DNA of 64,000 nt from Hirundichthys speculiger (GCA_018398805.1 JAGFBZ010002257.1:62001-126000); one strand, 5' to 3'. Positions 27,176 through 40,673 are shown, counted from the stretch's first letter. Translations and numbers: made by a program. Notes: generated by a model from the letters alone, not told the origin.

Positions 27176-29306
27176 TCCACCCAGCTGAGGCTGATCACAA
27201 ACGTTCCTCCTGCCTTCTCAATCTGCAGACACCTCACAGCTCTCTCTCTCTCTCTCCACCTCCTCCGTATTTGCCTCTGAAGTTTTAGAAAACCTTCAGC
27301 CGACAGCTCATTAACAGAGTTGTGAAGCGAGAGGGGGGGGGGGGGTAAATGTGCATGAGAGCTTTCCCGCTGATGTGTCATCTTCGTGCCCACATGATCT
27401 TGGCTCTCCCACCGCTTCAGGTTTATCTCACCGTTCACTGCAGAGACTGTTCATCTGATAGCAATCCTCACAGGCCTAAAAAAAAAAAAAAAAAGATCAT
27501 CTTCCTCTGGTGCACAAACAGCTCAGGTGTTGGACATTTTTATTGTAAATCCATATCTAGTCACTGTGCAAAGCAATCTTTCCCACATCTGCACAGAAGT
27601 GGTTTTCCTGGGTTGGACCTGACTGCGCGTTTGCTTCCTCCAGACACCTTAAAGGATGAGCGTGCTCGCGTGTGATCTGATGTACGAGCCAGGCGGATGG
27701 CATCTTCTGATCATCTATTTGCTCCATGATGCTGAAGAAGGAGACGAAGCATCTCCTGAACTACATCGGCAGAAGTTCGGTTTTCAAACTGGAAGCCCTG
27801 GACATTTGTGTGGGACAGCAATTCATGAAACTTGAACTTCGTCGTAGGCTTTATGTTTTAATCTAAGGTGTAATAAAGTCTATATTACAGGTTAATTATA
27901 CAGGGTTGCAGCCCCCTGCAGAAACGTCTGTTCCTGTCCTTTATAATTATATTAAGTGTGGCGCTCCGGTGGTTTGGCATCTGCAGAGACGTGTGGTATT
28001 GCAGGGGCCCAGCAAGTCAGACGCTTGTCTGAAGGAAAGACACCAAAGTTTTACACGATCGAAGGCGTGAGTCTCTGTCCAGATGCAGGCGGTTCAGTCC
28101 TGCCACCTGAGCCTGTCCTCTCACCATACAAATATTTACATGTTGAACATTTCACACTGATTTTTCATTTTTCACGTACCTCACACTTCAATTACTTTTA
28201 GATGCCTGACCTGGTTAGGTTAAAACGTTTAAACCTACTTGGTTAGGGTTGGAAAAACACAGTGGACATCTCTAAGACAGAGCCTCTCATAACACCAGTG
28301 GACCTTGTTTTAAAGACCAGTTTGGGTTTTATTTTTTATCTTTGCTGCTCCGTCTACAAGCAGCACCAAATGTACTGCAGGCGTGAAAAAAACCTTCAAA
28401 TGGCATGATCTGAAACTTGAGGTGGGTAAGCATAAAGCACAGCTTACGTCCATTTTCATGAGTAAAACTATTTTCAGTTGAAGATCATTTCACAGTTTAA
28501 AGCCACGTACACATTTACAACGGCCCTGGTGAAACGACGCTCTGCCTGCAAAGATCCAAATTATTTCAGAGAACAATGAGTGTCAGCAATGAACCTAATG
28601 ATAGAGAAGAAGACGGCAAGACAGGAGGGATGCACTAAATGATAAGTGACAGCTGTTCGCACCTGAAGTTTGATTTCCATCAGTTATTAGAGGATTTCAG
28701 CATTCATAATATCCTATCGCCCTTTCACAAACAGGAATGCAGACAAATAAGGCGCTAATATGGAAGGAGACTCTTTAGCCCTCTGACATGCTTTTTTTTT
28801 TTTGCCGTTCTGTAATAAAGTGTAATTGCACATATCCTCCAGTAGGGGGCAGTAGCGCTCTCACTGTCGCAGTGTGTTCAGGGAATATTAGCTATATTAC
28901 GTCAGGTTTTTTTGTGCGCACACAGCACAGAGCGAGAGATATGAAGAGAGCAAACCCTCAAGAGACACTTGAGGGTTAATATTTAACAGGGATGAAAAGA
29001 AAGGAGGAGAGAGATGGAGATAATGAGACAAACGGAAGTCAGCAGAAAGTAAAGACGAGGAAATCTGACGATGCTGATGTAGCGCTCGGCTTCACTGTGA
29101 CTACGGTGGGATTGATGCAGTTGATCTTGTTAATAAGGATACAGTGTTATGCAGAGGTGTATTCATCACAGTTTTATAGACAAATAATACTATATATAAT
29201 TGCAGTGGGGGGGGGGGTGAAAAGTTTCCTTCTTCTTGGGGGGGCGCTTCAGAAAATAATGGAAAAGCACTGCATTAACCTAATAACCAGTCTTAGATGA
29301 ACCTCT
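27176..29306. other. Unassigned intronic sequence
   Basis: Short G-run (about 27331-27344), A-run (27480-27494) and G-run (about 29207-29217). No gene or dispersed repeat recognised. Confidence 0.5.
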
Positions 29307-29368
29307 GTGGTCTTTGACGTCAAAGACGTGTGTATTTGTTTGAAGAGAACAGACGTGTTGAGTTAGCT
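29307..29368 (+). repeat. Left 62-bp terminal inverted repeat
   Basis: Contains the perfect 18-bp palindrome GTCTTTGACGTCAAAGAC at 29310-29327, whose centre TGACGTCA is a CRE core. Confidence 0.9.
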
Positions 29369-31907
29369 AACGCTGCTACCGTTAGCTACTGCAGCTCTGA
29401 AAGGCCGTGGCCTTCAGGTCTTTGGTAATTTCAGAGCTGGGTGCTGACCGAGGTCTGGTCAAAGGTTGAAGGCCTGCAGGGCGGCTCAGCTGGACGAGCC
29501 AGCTGTTGTGGCTGCTGCCGGGGCGGATGACCAGTGAGCTACAGAGGCTGCTGACGAAGGCAGCTGCTGCTTAGCGAAGCTTCGTTGGCCGACTCTTCCG
29601 AGTCAACTCGGTCACGGTGGTCTGTTGGTATAGCTACCAGCACAACAGAGCATATTATCTTTAAAATAAGAATAATCATGCTCTATATGGTCTTTATTCA
29701 CAGCTCAGGGGTCAAGTCAAGTCAAGACACTGCTAATCGCTAAGTAGCTAAAGTGATGACAGCTATTGACCATATTGAGCCAAATCCAAAGACCACACCC
29801 CTAATTAACTGCTTCATATCATCTTACCAGATGTGACACCTAAAAATTCACCCCCTGCAGTTATATATGTGAAGTCCAGCCATGAGGAACATTTTGCATC
29901 AGGCTGTAAATATGTTTATTCCTGCTGAACTGTATTTTTCTCTCACTTCCACAGTGAACTCCACTCCAAAGACCCGTCGCTGGTCCCCAGTGCTAGCAGC
30001 GACATACTGGAGCCAGTGGCGACTGTTACTGGCCAGATGAGTTAAACCGGAGAGTCAGAGGGCAGCTGGCTGCAGGACCGCTGGAAACCACCGTTGGAGA
30101 ACGAGCTGAGATGTGAGGAGAGGCGACGGAGAGGGAGACATATCGCTGTGGCGGCTGCACCCGGACTGCTGCGTCGCGTTATATCAGAGCACCGCAGTTA
30201 CTTTGATTAGGAGTCATTCGGCGAGATTAAAAGCAGAACTGATTGATTAGGTCACGGGGAGAGCGAGCGAGAAAGAGTTTTGGCAGAGCAGCCATCAGGC
30301 CTGAGATCCCTCACCCTTTCTTTTATTCCTCCCACCCACTACGCTTTCTGTTGCTCTTTTAACACAGACACGCAGTTTTCTTTCTTTACAAAAAAGCACA
30401 CTGTGTTTTTGTTATCTGTCTCATCATCTTATCTTTATACAACCTCTCAACTGTTCTTTCTTTCCCTGCGGGTGTCTGAGAGGAAGAGAGAGAGACAGAG
30501 AGAGAGACTATCAATCAGTGTGTCTGTTCTTATTGATTGAACCTGTTTTAATATACAGCTCCAACAAAAGGCCTTCCTCGTTTTCTTTTGTCGTTTTTAA
30601 CAGCAAACATCCACGTTGGGACGATTCTTACATTGACTTAGACTTTTATGTCTTAGCAGAGAGTTTGAACAGGATATTTCATAGTTGTTGTTGTTGTTGT
30701 TATTTTACATCCATGTTTGCATTTCAGTCCTGCAACACTTTATTAAAAAAATGTGATTACGGGGTAAAATTAATCATAGCGAGGAGAATTGAAACTGCTA
30801 ATTGTTCTGTTCTCGCCAAGACTTAAAAACAGTTATCTTGTTTTAAATACGAGTTACTTATTGAGTCTAGGATTCATGCTTAAATCAAATCTTAAATTTA
30901 GTCATTTGCTGTTAAAACAAGTAACAGTTACCAGCGTTCCAGCTTTAATTTTCTTCTTTCACTAAGTTTCCATATAAAGATACTCTTCTAGCATTAATAT
31001 CCACTTTATTTATGACTTATTACTTATTTATGATTTATGACTTTATTTTGTTTTTGCTGCCTAAAACACCAGCTCTAATACAAGAAATAAACTCTAAATT
31101 CAAGGTTTATTAGTGTTAGTTTTTAGTGAAACATCTGCCCATGCAGGAAGACTTTTTACTATTATATATTTATTTTATTTGTATTATTTTTTTCTATTTC
31201 ATTTTTGGTATTTTACTTTACATGTTGCAGGGTCTTCATTTTCCAGGGATCTAGAATTTAGATTTATTCGCTAATTTCCAGCATCTTCCATTTGTTTTTC
31301 TGCTGTAGCAAACCTTTTTTGAGTGATTTGATCTAGAATTCAGATTTCTTTTTCTCTCTCATGTTAAACCCTTGGGCATCTACCAGATCTAAACTGCAAA
31401 CAAAATTTCTGCTAAAAATATCTTGCTGCATACAGAGATAATTTCAGTCGCAGTGAGTCATTTCCACCCAGCTTTTAGTGTTTTTTTTTTTTTGAAGCAC
31501 AAACAGACGACTGCGATCATGATTTTAGTCTCTGAGGGACAGAAGATGGACAGAGAATCTCCGCTTCATCAATAAATGAATGAGAAAGTTATTGAAATGT
31601 TTAAAAAAGACGATACTCCTCAAAAAAAAAACATTTGAAGGGATTTTGATATTTCTCTTCTCACATTGCAGAATACAAATAAAAAAATCAAGGAATCTGG
31701 AGGAGATTCAGTAAATCAAGTGGAAGGAAGAAAGCCTACGGTGAACACCCACAACCTTCAACCTGACTGCCGCAGTCGTGATGAGAAACAAGTCCAAAGG
31801 CCAAATCTGCGCCGTCAGTTGTGCATCTTTTCCAGGGACGTCCTGCTTTATTCAGACAATGTAAGTCACTTTCTGCACACACGACAAAGACGAAGGAGAA
31901 CAGGTAC

Positions 31908-31969
31908 AGCTAACTCAACACGTCTGTTCTCTTCAAACAAAAACACACGTCTTTGACGTCAAAGACCAC
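31908..31969 (-). repeat. Right 62-bp terminal inverted repeat
   Basis: Reverse complement of 29307-29368 with a single A/T difference. Confidence 0.9.
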
Positions 31970-34479
31970 GTACAGGTACTGGCCTGGATCATCCGCTGTC
32001 TTCGCCCGTCCACGACAGAGAATATGCAGAGAACTCTGAGGCAAAGACTCGACAGCACGGCCTCATATTTCTGCACAGCTCCAAACGAAAATCACAACTG
32101 AAACGCTTTAACACTTGGCATCCTCCTCCCCCTTTAAATGTAAGAAGGAGCGGCAAACAAACCAACATTTTCTGGGATGTGTTTCAGGCCTAAAATACAA
32201 AAACTGGTGGATATCAACAAATGAAATGAAGCTGATAATATAAGAAATAAAAAAACGTGTCCTACAAGAAGCATCGACATCAAATAAGGGAGGAATTATC
32301 CGGTTTCGCATATTTAACACTTAACAATGAAGCCTCGAATCTCCTCCCCAGGAGGTCTCAGTCATTCTCACCTGATTCATGTCACCAAAACATCTCATAT
32401 GTAAACTATATAGAGAGGGAAAAAACACCCAAACAACCCACAGGAGGGATTCTGGGTCAGAGATTTACAATCGCCTTGGACGCTCCAACAACTGCATCCA
32501 GTCAGAACTGAAGACGCCTTTAGAACGAGTTCAGCTGCTGTTCAGGCACTTTAGGATAATCTAACAGCTACTCTGAAAGAGAACCACAGGAGATCTGATT
32601 TTAACCATCTAAAACAACTCAAACCTCAAACAAACTGAATTTGTTATGCTGGTACAGCACGTCACTGCTGCGGCCGACGCTTTTAGCCGTCGATGCTCTT
32701 GATGCAGTGATGTCCAAGAGGTCAGAGATCACACGAGTCCAGCTTTGACTTGCACACAAAAATCAATTGACCTCACACAGCAAAGCTGAAACATGCAAAT
32801 CCCTTCTTCTGCACCTTTCTTTGAGGAACTGGATGACGCAGGACGACGGCACCCTGAGCAGGAAGAAGACGATGGACCGATGGAGGAAAACCTTCTTGAG
32901 TGGAACAGCCAGCAGACGACTGTCTGTCTTGTCTGGTGTCATCACTCAAATTAAACAACCAAAACAAGAGAGAACTGATTTAACTCTTTACTATTTTCTC
33001 TTGTTTATCCCACAAATAAGCTGCATTTTGTTTATTAAATGAAAATAAAACAACTGCAGATTTCTGTGAAAATCCCACTAAACTTTAAAAATTCCCACAT
33101 ATCAACACACATCAATGAGAAGACTGAGATGACACAATCAGACGGATGAGGAGCCGACATGGACTCTTTCCAGCACCACCGCAGTCTCTTACATTATTTG
33201 GATGGATTTTTTTTTGCATGTCAGCACATCATCAGTTTTTTTTTTTTTTTTTTAAACCCGGGACGCCTCAGACTTGTGTCTTGGCGCTAAAGCAGAAAGC
33301 ATAAATCGAGGGTCATGTGTTGACCTCATCAAACTAACCGATCAAACCAACCACTTATGAGATTAACAACCTCACAATTAAGCTAACGCACAACAGGAAA
33401 AGCACTTAGCGCTGCAAAAAAACACTGCTGGACTCGGCTTAATGTTCGGGAAAGACGTTTGTTCAGTTTTGATTATGTGAAAGTAGGCGGACGGCGAGAT
33501 TTTGCCTTCAAAGTCCAAGTCCTCCTGTTTTCCAGCATCAGTATCATACTTAAACAAGTGCGTTGAGGTAACAGTTGGTATCACAACCAGTTTTATACAT
33601 CGTCACTTCAGTTTCATGCCCGATAACTCCTCAGAGCCTTCATCTCATAAATGTGATTCATCTTCTGGTACTTCACTTTACGATTCTCTCTCCAGCCGGC
33701 TGCGTCTCTGGGCATCTCAGAGAAGGGGAGCTGTATCTGGCAGCAAACCGCCTCACCCACAGGCATTCGGCGTAAATCGGCGCAGCACATTACGTGATCA
33801 ACTCAGGGAATATTAGCTGCGATGCGTTGAGGCCAACGCCACAGCGGGATGCTAGGAAAGACCACGCTGACGACGGCAGCGGGCTCGGGTGTTTCAGGAG
33901 ACCCGCTGAGACTCCGCGCCTCCGGGTGTTCGTCCAGGTGCTCTCAGATTCATAGATGCAATAATACTTTTCTCTCAAGAAGTTCAGCAATGACACAGGA
34001 GGGAGAACAGCATGTGTGCGGGAGAGAGTAGGTGTTGGGCGGATTGCTGAGATGATTGCGAGCGCCAGTGGAGGAATTGAGTTCTGAGCAGGTCATATTT
34101 CAGCTTGGCGATGGGGTAAACATCCCAGTACCACTCTCTCTCTCACACAAACACACAAAGGCTTGTGCAGCTATGAAATACCCTTAACTCAAGTCGCACC
34201 TCATCCCAAACCAACCCCCAACTCTGGTGGCGACGCCAGAAGTAGTTCTGAGGTCTGGTCCTCACGATGATGGCTGGCTCTGACAGGGAAGCCCCAAAAG
34301 GTGATAGAAATCAGTAGACCCACACACACGCCCACACACCTGGCTACACCACACTGGAAACACACTTGGGATGTTTTTCTTTTCTCCCCGTGTCCCCAGA
34401 TACCCACTACTGCAAACGCAATCAGGCTAGCTGAGTTGTACCATGCAACACCCAAGCGGCGACATGGCCCTTGCTAGTT
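31970..34479. other. Unassigned intronic sequence
   Basis: No gene recognised. T-run at about 33236-33253. Several overlapping short frames with no family resemblance. Confidence 0.5.
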
Positions 34480-35200
34480 TTATGCAACCAGGAACTGGAT
34501 TTACTGTGCAGTTCCTCCACTGGCCACTGGGGGCTGCCTCCAAAACAGATCAGCTCCCAAGTTAAAATGTCCAAACTAAACACATCTACAGGCTGGTGTG
34601 ATATTGAGCTTCTGAGCTGTGATGATGGACCAAACAGACCACAGTAAGTTATATTTTAAGCGTATGTTTTGTGTGGGTTGGCCGGGAAGGGTCTGAGGAT
34701 GAAGCTTAGTAAACAGCAGGCAGCTTTGAGATAAATGATGACGTTGCCATCGACATGACAGGTGAAGCGCGAGGTCCGGCTTCGGGTGTCTGGCGGTAGC
34801 TTGCGCTCTTCCGTCGTGGCGGAGCCGGCAGCTAGCAGAGCACGTTTCATGATCGCTCCGAGGTCGGCTGGGACCTGCAGTCAATCAGCCCGTGACTCGC
34901 AGGACCACGCCGGTAGGCTTGCACAACTCCAACAGAACAGATCTAATCCTGCCGGGGGCCAAGTGACGAGGACGTCCCAGCAGAGCTCTGCTAGTCCTCG
35001 ATTCAGCTCTGGCTTCAGATACCATCTTGGTGGTGGCAGGATGTTTGGACAGATTTGATCAGAATGATCTCTTTCCCCCCTTATGCTGCGCTGGAAAGAG
35101 GCTTTTAAAAGCTATAGGTGACATTACAGAGGGCTTGTCCCGTTCCTCCCTCCCAACTCCCCTGCCAATACAGCCTCCAGTAGTCTTTTTCTTTTACAAA
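34480..35200. repeat. Possible dispersed repeat shared with about 63.2-63.66 kb
   Basis: Shares AGGATGTTTGGACAGATTTG (35039-35058) and diverged flanking blocks (GAGGGCTTGTCC / GAGGGTTTGTCC) with the right end of the window, in the same orientation. Family unknown. Confidence 0.35.
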
Positions 35201-37720
35201 AAAACCCCAACAAGTTTTCTTTAAACACGAGAGAAATGTCTTCATACACACTAAAGCCCCTTAAAAAAAAAAGACTCAAACCAGTGCAGTTAATACACGC
35301 CGGGTCTGAAGAGGGTAATGCACCAAAATGGAGAAGAAAGCATTGAGTAACAGGGTTGTTTTTCTTTTCTTTTTCTTTTCTTCTGATGTCAGAGTTTGAA
35401 ACAGCGTTTTCAATTCTCCTTTATGTTCTCAACATCTGTTCATTGAGGGGAACGTGTCTGCTCTGGAGCGAAGCTTCTCACACTGCCGGTACAATCAGCA
35501 TCTTTTATTTAGAGCAAAAAAAAAAAAAAAGAAAAACTAAAATGTTGCTCGCGTTCATTTAATCGCAGTCTTTAACATAATGCCGACCTCTGAGACTGCG
35601 GAGGAAGGAGCGTTAGGCCACATTACAACACCCTGCTGTGAGTGATCATTATGAGCATCATTTGATAAGATGACTGTGGGCAAAAAGCCAAATTAAAAGC
35701 CTAAATAGTATAATTTTCCTCACCATGCATCGACACCCAAGCTGTTTTGCTTCTGAGCCTGGGAGCAAACCAGTCTACGCGTTACGCCTCTTACCGCGTA
35801 TCGCACAATGATCTGGCAGCAGTTCAGCCAAAGAGCGGCGTTACCGCCGTCTGTTCAAAGACCGTTATTTTACAGCTGAAATGAGCCTGACGTCCTGGGA
35901 GCGTTGATGATCACTCAGAGAAAGTGACAACCCAGCGCTGCAGGTCACTGTACATCTGTTAGTGTTGTCTCAGAACGAGAGGGTCTGATTTAATTAGTGG
36001 TTACAGTCATGCTCAGATTCTCATCCTTTTGTCTGATCATCAACCCCGGACTCAGGAGAGGACTTTTACTCAGGAAAAAGTCTTGGCCGCGATCTCACAA
36101 AACACTAAAACTGACTTTCAACTACTGTCATTCAGAGTTTCTTGCTTCATGCAGATGAGAAGCACCCCGATGGCCACTAGGGGGCCCCGACCTTCAGGGT
36201 TAGCCTCGGAGAACAGTATCTGGGGTGAAATCAAGTCTTCATTTGTAGCCACCTCAATACGAGCATTTAAGTATTTAATTTTGACTTAAACTATGTCTCA
36301 AATATTGTGTTTTGTGTTTTGATCCAAAATGGATTTTCAGCAAATTTAAAACAGTTTCTCAAGACAGAATCAATTTTTTTTTTTTTTTACATTTTCCAAA
36401 TTCAAATTTAAATCCAACAAGTCAGGATTTCTGGGTTTTCTTTCACAAATATGTTTAGTTTTATCTCAACATTGCAGTTTAGGTGTTCACTTACAAGTTT
36501 GGGAACCAATTCAGTCAGAATTTCTGAGTTTTCTCTCACAAAACTGAGTTTATAAACTCACAATTTCTGCGTTATCGCTCACAAGTTGCAACTTTATAAA
36601 CAGCTGAATTTCTGAGTTTTTGCTCGGAAATTCAGGAGTTTATAAAGTCAGTTTTTTTTTTTTTTTTTAGCTTTTTCTTGTAAATTTGCAGATTTACGCA
36701 GTGAGATTTTTGATTGATCTTTTATGGAATTTTACCTTCTCTTTGCCGTTCAATGTTTATTTTCATTTGTTTTTTCCCTGAAGGGCCTTGATACACTGTT
36801 GCCCTAGTTCAGCTTGCTTCAACAAAATCTATGTTATCTAGCAAGATCTTCTTCCTAAAGTGTAACAGATTTACGTATTGCAACAGATAATCCTAAAGGC
36901 TACGGTCACACCTCCAACCCAAGTTCAAATTTTGGACATTTCCAATCAGAAGGTGGTCTTTATGAGGTTGGATCGTTTTCATTTTATGGCAGGGAAGTGG
37001 GTTTGCGGATGGATACACTGATCGTGAGATAACATTTTTCTACATGTTAGACCGGGCAAACACCTGTAAGACGTCGGCCATCTCAGAAAGATTAAGAAAA
37101 AAAAAAAAAAAGACACGTGGGTGCGGAGGAAAATAACGGCGGTGAAAAAGGAACAAAGACAGAGACAGAACTATCTCACGACAGATATCCCTCCGCCTGT
37201 CGCTGCCTCTACAATCGATGTCAGCTGACTAACCAATAGGAGTGCAACAGGCGGTGACGTAAACATCAGCGCTCATGGTAGCCTTGCAACAAGGGCCCCG
37301 TGTACAGCGGCGAAACGTGGAACTAAAACAAGGAAGAAAGACACTTTTCACTTCAAAGCACCTCTTGCCAATTCGCGCTTTAAGTTCCACGGTTTTAGTT
37401 ATTCACAGATTTTTCAGAAATATATAATATAATAAAAAAAATCAAGAAAAAAATCACGGAAACATCACAGGACGTTGTGTGCGTTCTCTCACAGTGAAGA
37501 AATGTTGTGAGCCAGCCTGGCCCCTTTAAGAAGGTAGCCTTATGGGTAATGGTGTGGCCTTATGGGTAATGTAGTGTGTGTGTCGTGGGACGGCAGAATG
37601 AAAACGGGGTTAGATGAAAAGTGTAGTGAGCATCAACAGCAGCCCAGCGTGTATAGATTTACATTCTCTGTTAACCGACAGGAGCCCAACAATACAACCG
37701 GTGAGATGTTACAAGTTCCT
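35201..37720. other. Unassigned intronic sequence
   Basis: AT-rich with repeated TTTCTGAGTTTT/TCACAAGTTTG-like short motifs near 36420-36720 (degenerate, also near 40920-41180). No gene recognised. Confidence 0.45.
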
Positions 37721-38390
37721 GCAGTGCCAGAATAAAGTGCTCGTTCCATGCAGAAAACCGGGCTGTTTCTTTTGTTGTTGTTAGCGTGATAGGTGCCAAA
37801 AACAGCACAATACCAGCTGTTTCTTCACAGAGGCCAGAGGCTGTGAAGGTAACAGAAGGACCACAGTTGAGCCTTTGTCTTGTTTCGCTGCAGTGTCTCG
37901 ATACTTTTTTGCGGTTTTTAAACATGTTTTAAACACATTATTTAGGCTCGGGGGGCTCCGGCTCCAGTTCGTGGATTTTGATTTTTGCAGGGGGGCGCCG
38001 GTCCCCATTAACCACGAAAAATAAGGGATCACTGTATACAGCAATTTGATTTTTTATCTCTACTTTTAATTTTGATATTAACTTGGTAAATTATTGCTGT
38101 TTCTTTTGTTGTTGTTAGCGTGTTAGCCGCTAATTACGAGCCAAAAATAGCACAATACCAGCGGTTTCTTTACTACGGTTCAGAGACCAGAGGCTGTGAA
38201 GGTAACAGAAAGACCACAGTTGAGCCTTTGTCTTGTTTCACTGCAGTGCCTCGATACTTTTTTACGGTTTTTAAACATATTTTAAACACATTATTGAGGC
38301 TCGGGGGGCTCCGGCTCCAGTTCGCGGATTTAATGGGGACGCCGGTCCCCATTAACCACGAAAAAAAAGCGATCACTGTATTTAAAATTA
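37721..38390. mobile_element. Directly duplicated pogo/Tigger-like element
   Basis: Two direct copies (about 37740-38038 and 38095-38386) share GCTCGGGGGGCTCCGGCTCC, CGGTCCCCATTAACCACGAA and a GATCACTGTA end. The GATCACTGT terminus with blocks like (G)GGGACCGGC resembles fish pogo-type MITEs. The copies differ by several small indels. Confidence 0.6.
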
Positions 38391-39405
38391 GAGCAACCTG
38401 ATTGGTCCGGATTTAACAGAAAAAATCTGTTAAATTCTGATGGGAATTGGATTTGAAACCAGGTCTGCATGTGGTTTGAATGCAATCTGGGAAAAGAAAA
38501 ATATACTTTGTTGTTTTTTTTTAATATTATATATATATTGTAATCTATAATCTGGATTTGCTGGAAATCAGATTGATTGTGTTCACACCACCAGACCCAG
38601 GGTATAACAGATTCCTGCTTCAGTACAGATCATCTTAAAAGGGGGTGAACCTCACTGTAGTTTTACTGAACAGGGGCCCCCTAAAAACCCAGAGCCGGCC
38701 CTGGCCCGGAGTCCAGTCCGGCGGCCGACCACCTGCTCCTGGTCCACTTCCAGCTCGAATCAATAACTGGCTCAAGAGCCTGGAAATGCCGCGCAACAGA
38801 CGCGTGCCATCCCGCGTGAGGAGATGGATTCATCTCTCTGCTCTATGAAGAAAAAAAAAAGAAAAAGTACCCGGAGAGAAGAAAAGACGCGTTCAAGTCT
38901 CGCTGCGGCGCGTGTTGTGCACAGAGATATGATGATCCCGCATTCCTTACCCGGACTTTTCTTTTGGTGCAGTAGGGAGGAAGGAGGAGGAGGAGGAGGA
39001 GGGAGCAGAGCAACTCCGCCGCTCTCCCGTCTTCAGGCGCCTCTCTCCATCCAACGACTCCGGCGGTGTTGGGGTTCCTCAGCCCCTGGAGAGGAAGAGG
39101 ATGCTGAGGATGAGGAGGAGGGTGGGGGTGTGTAGGGGGGGGGTCTGCGTCTACGGCCGGCTGCAGGAGGACCGGGGCTCACCTTCCGCTCAGGGGCGTG
39201 CGTCCGTGTTGCGCTGCTCGGCTGGGGGGTGTGGAGAGCCGCAGCCAGGCCGGCATCTCCGCTGAGCTCAGCCGCAGAAATGAAGTCCCGCCCCCGCAGA
39301 GCCACCTGCACCGTCGGGGCCGCTCAGTGACGCGACCGCCGCCTCCCGGTCCACGGATCTACTCAGAGCTGCGGGAGGAGGGGAGCTGCCGTACCTGCCC
39401 GCCCT

Positions 39406-39440
39406 CTCTCTCTCTCTCACACACACGCTCACACTCACGT
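39406..39440. repeat. CT/CA microsatellite
   Basis: (CT)n followed by (CA)n-type repeat within the CpG-rich block. Confidence 0.85.
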
Positions 39441-39461
39441 CGTTCTTACGCAACGGGATCA

Positions 39462-39472
39462 CGGGGGGAGGG

Positions 39473-39504
<32 letters not shown>

Positions 39505-39505
39505 T
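39462..39505. repeat. Long G-run
   Basis: About 40 nearly uninterrupted G residues, prone to G-quadruplex formation and to sequencing length error, just upstream (in syt12 sense) of the candidate promoter. Confidence 0.9.
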
Positions 39506-39582
39506 GGGGTTGAGTGTTTTGCGGGACATTCCCAAACTTTCCAAGCGGCCCCTCGGCCTCCCTCCACAGTTACTGTTACTGT

Positions 39583-40673
39583 TAGGGCTGGGCAACGATT
39601 AAAATGTTTAATCGCGATTAATCGCATTATTTCCCTGATTAATCACGTTTAATTGCATTGTATACGCAAAATCAATAATTAATTCAAAACTAGTGTAAAA
39701 TACACTTTTAACATCAGCACTTGTCAGTACCGTAACACACATACCGTAAATCTCATCTTAAAAGATGTCAAATAAAATAAAGCTTATTGCCACTGCCAGG
39801 GCATTAATGTCATCCTGTTTTTATAAAAATTAATAAAACGTCTACAAACAAAATCCAACAAAATGATTGTGTCTCAGCACAATCAGATCATTAAAACAGG
39901 TAATTTCTGAGGTAACAGCAGAAACTTTTAACGGGGAGTTCAACTTGGCAGTTGTTACAAATAACCTTGTTTCTGTTGAATCCTCCGTCTGGGAGAACTT
40001 TAAAATGAAAATGTCCATGTTAAAGTTCTGTAACTTTACCAATCCGTGTATCAATCATTCTTTCCATTTTCAATTGTCAATCAAAAATGAAAAAAAATTG
40101 AAAAAAGTGAAATTTTATTACATTTTTTGTTTTTTAATCTAACACAAAAAAAAAAGAAAAAAATGCCTGATTTTTTATAATACAATTTTAGACTTGGATC
40201 AAAAATACTAAATTAAAAAACGGGCCACAGAACTGAATTTGTTTTATAATGGAGGACTGGACTTTCTGTTGTCATTACACATCTGTGCCACTAGATGGAG
40301 CTGCACTGCAGTAACCAGCTAGAGAACAGCAGGACAGTGAACACATGGAGCAGATCTGATGGAACATGGAGGAATGACACCAAAGTTTTGTTGCAGTCCA
40401 GAATTTTTTTTTTTTTTCAGACAGAAATGTTAATATTGCTACCTGAGTTGCTACCTGAACTTAAAGTTCAGGGATTTTTACTGTTCTCCATGTCTGTTTT
40501 AGCTTTTCCGCATGTTTACCTGCCAATTCTCTTCTGGTTCCACAGCAGCCAGTAACAGACTTTTCAAAACAAAAGCATGTGAGCAACATGCGTTAACGCA
40601 CGATAAAATAAATGTCGGCGTTAATGAATTAATGCGTCAACGCGATAATAACGCATTAACTTGCCCAGCCCTA
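39583..40673 (+). mobile_element. hAT family I copy E
   Basis: TAGGGCTGGGCAACGATTAA to ACTTGCCCAGCCCTA, 1091 bp. The flanks (GTTACTGT / ATAATTAT) do not match, so the original duplication is lost or the ends recombined. Lies just upstream of the CpG-rich block. Confidence 0.88.

Larger units (their letters stand above)
29307..31969. mobile_element. 2.7-kb segment with 62-bp near-identical inverted termini
   Basis: Left repeat 29307-29368 and right repeat 31908-31969 are inverted copies differing at 1 of 62 positions. Each begins GTGGTCTTTGACGTCAAAGA and ends at GAGTTAGCT. The interior has no recognisable transposase; its right half is AT-rich with GA and poly-T tracts. No convincing target-site duplication (GAACCTCT / GTACAGGT). 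Probably a non-autonomous DNA transposon of unassigned superfamily. Confidence 0.7.
38690..39520 (-). promoter_or_regulatory. syt12: CpG-rich block, candidate syt12 promoter and non-coding first exon
   Basis: This is the only strongly GC- and CpG-rich non-coding block between the syt12 start codon and peak1. On the minus strand a consensus donor (GAAG followed by GTGAGC) lies at 39182-39177, so an exon ending at 39183 could splice to the 5' UTR acceptor at 21307-21309. The block also has GGA-repeat, CT/CA microsatellite and a roughly 40-nt G-run (39462-39504) at its upstream edge. A link to syt12 is inferred from position, strand and the donor. It could instead drive an unannotated RNA. Confidence 0.45.

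Noticed and set aside
39033..39627. Open frames rich in Pro, Gly and Arg in the CpG block
   Set aside because: These are GC-composition and poly-G/C artefacts with no family resemblance. The block is better read as a promoter and 5' UTR.
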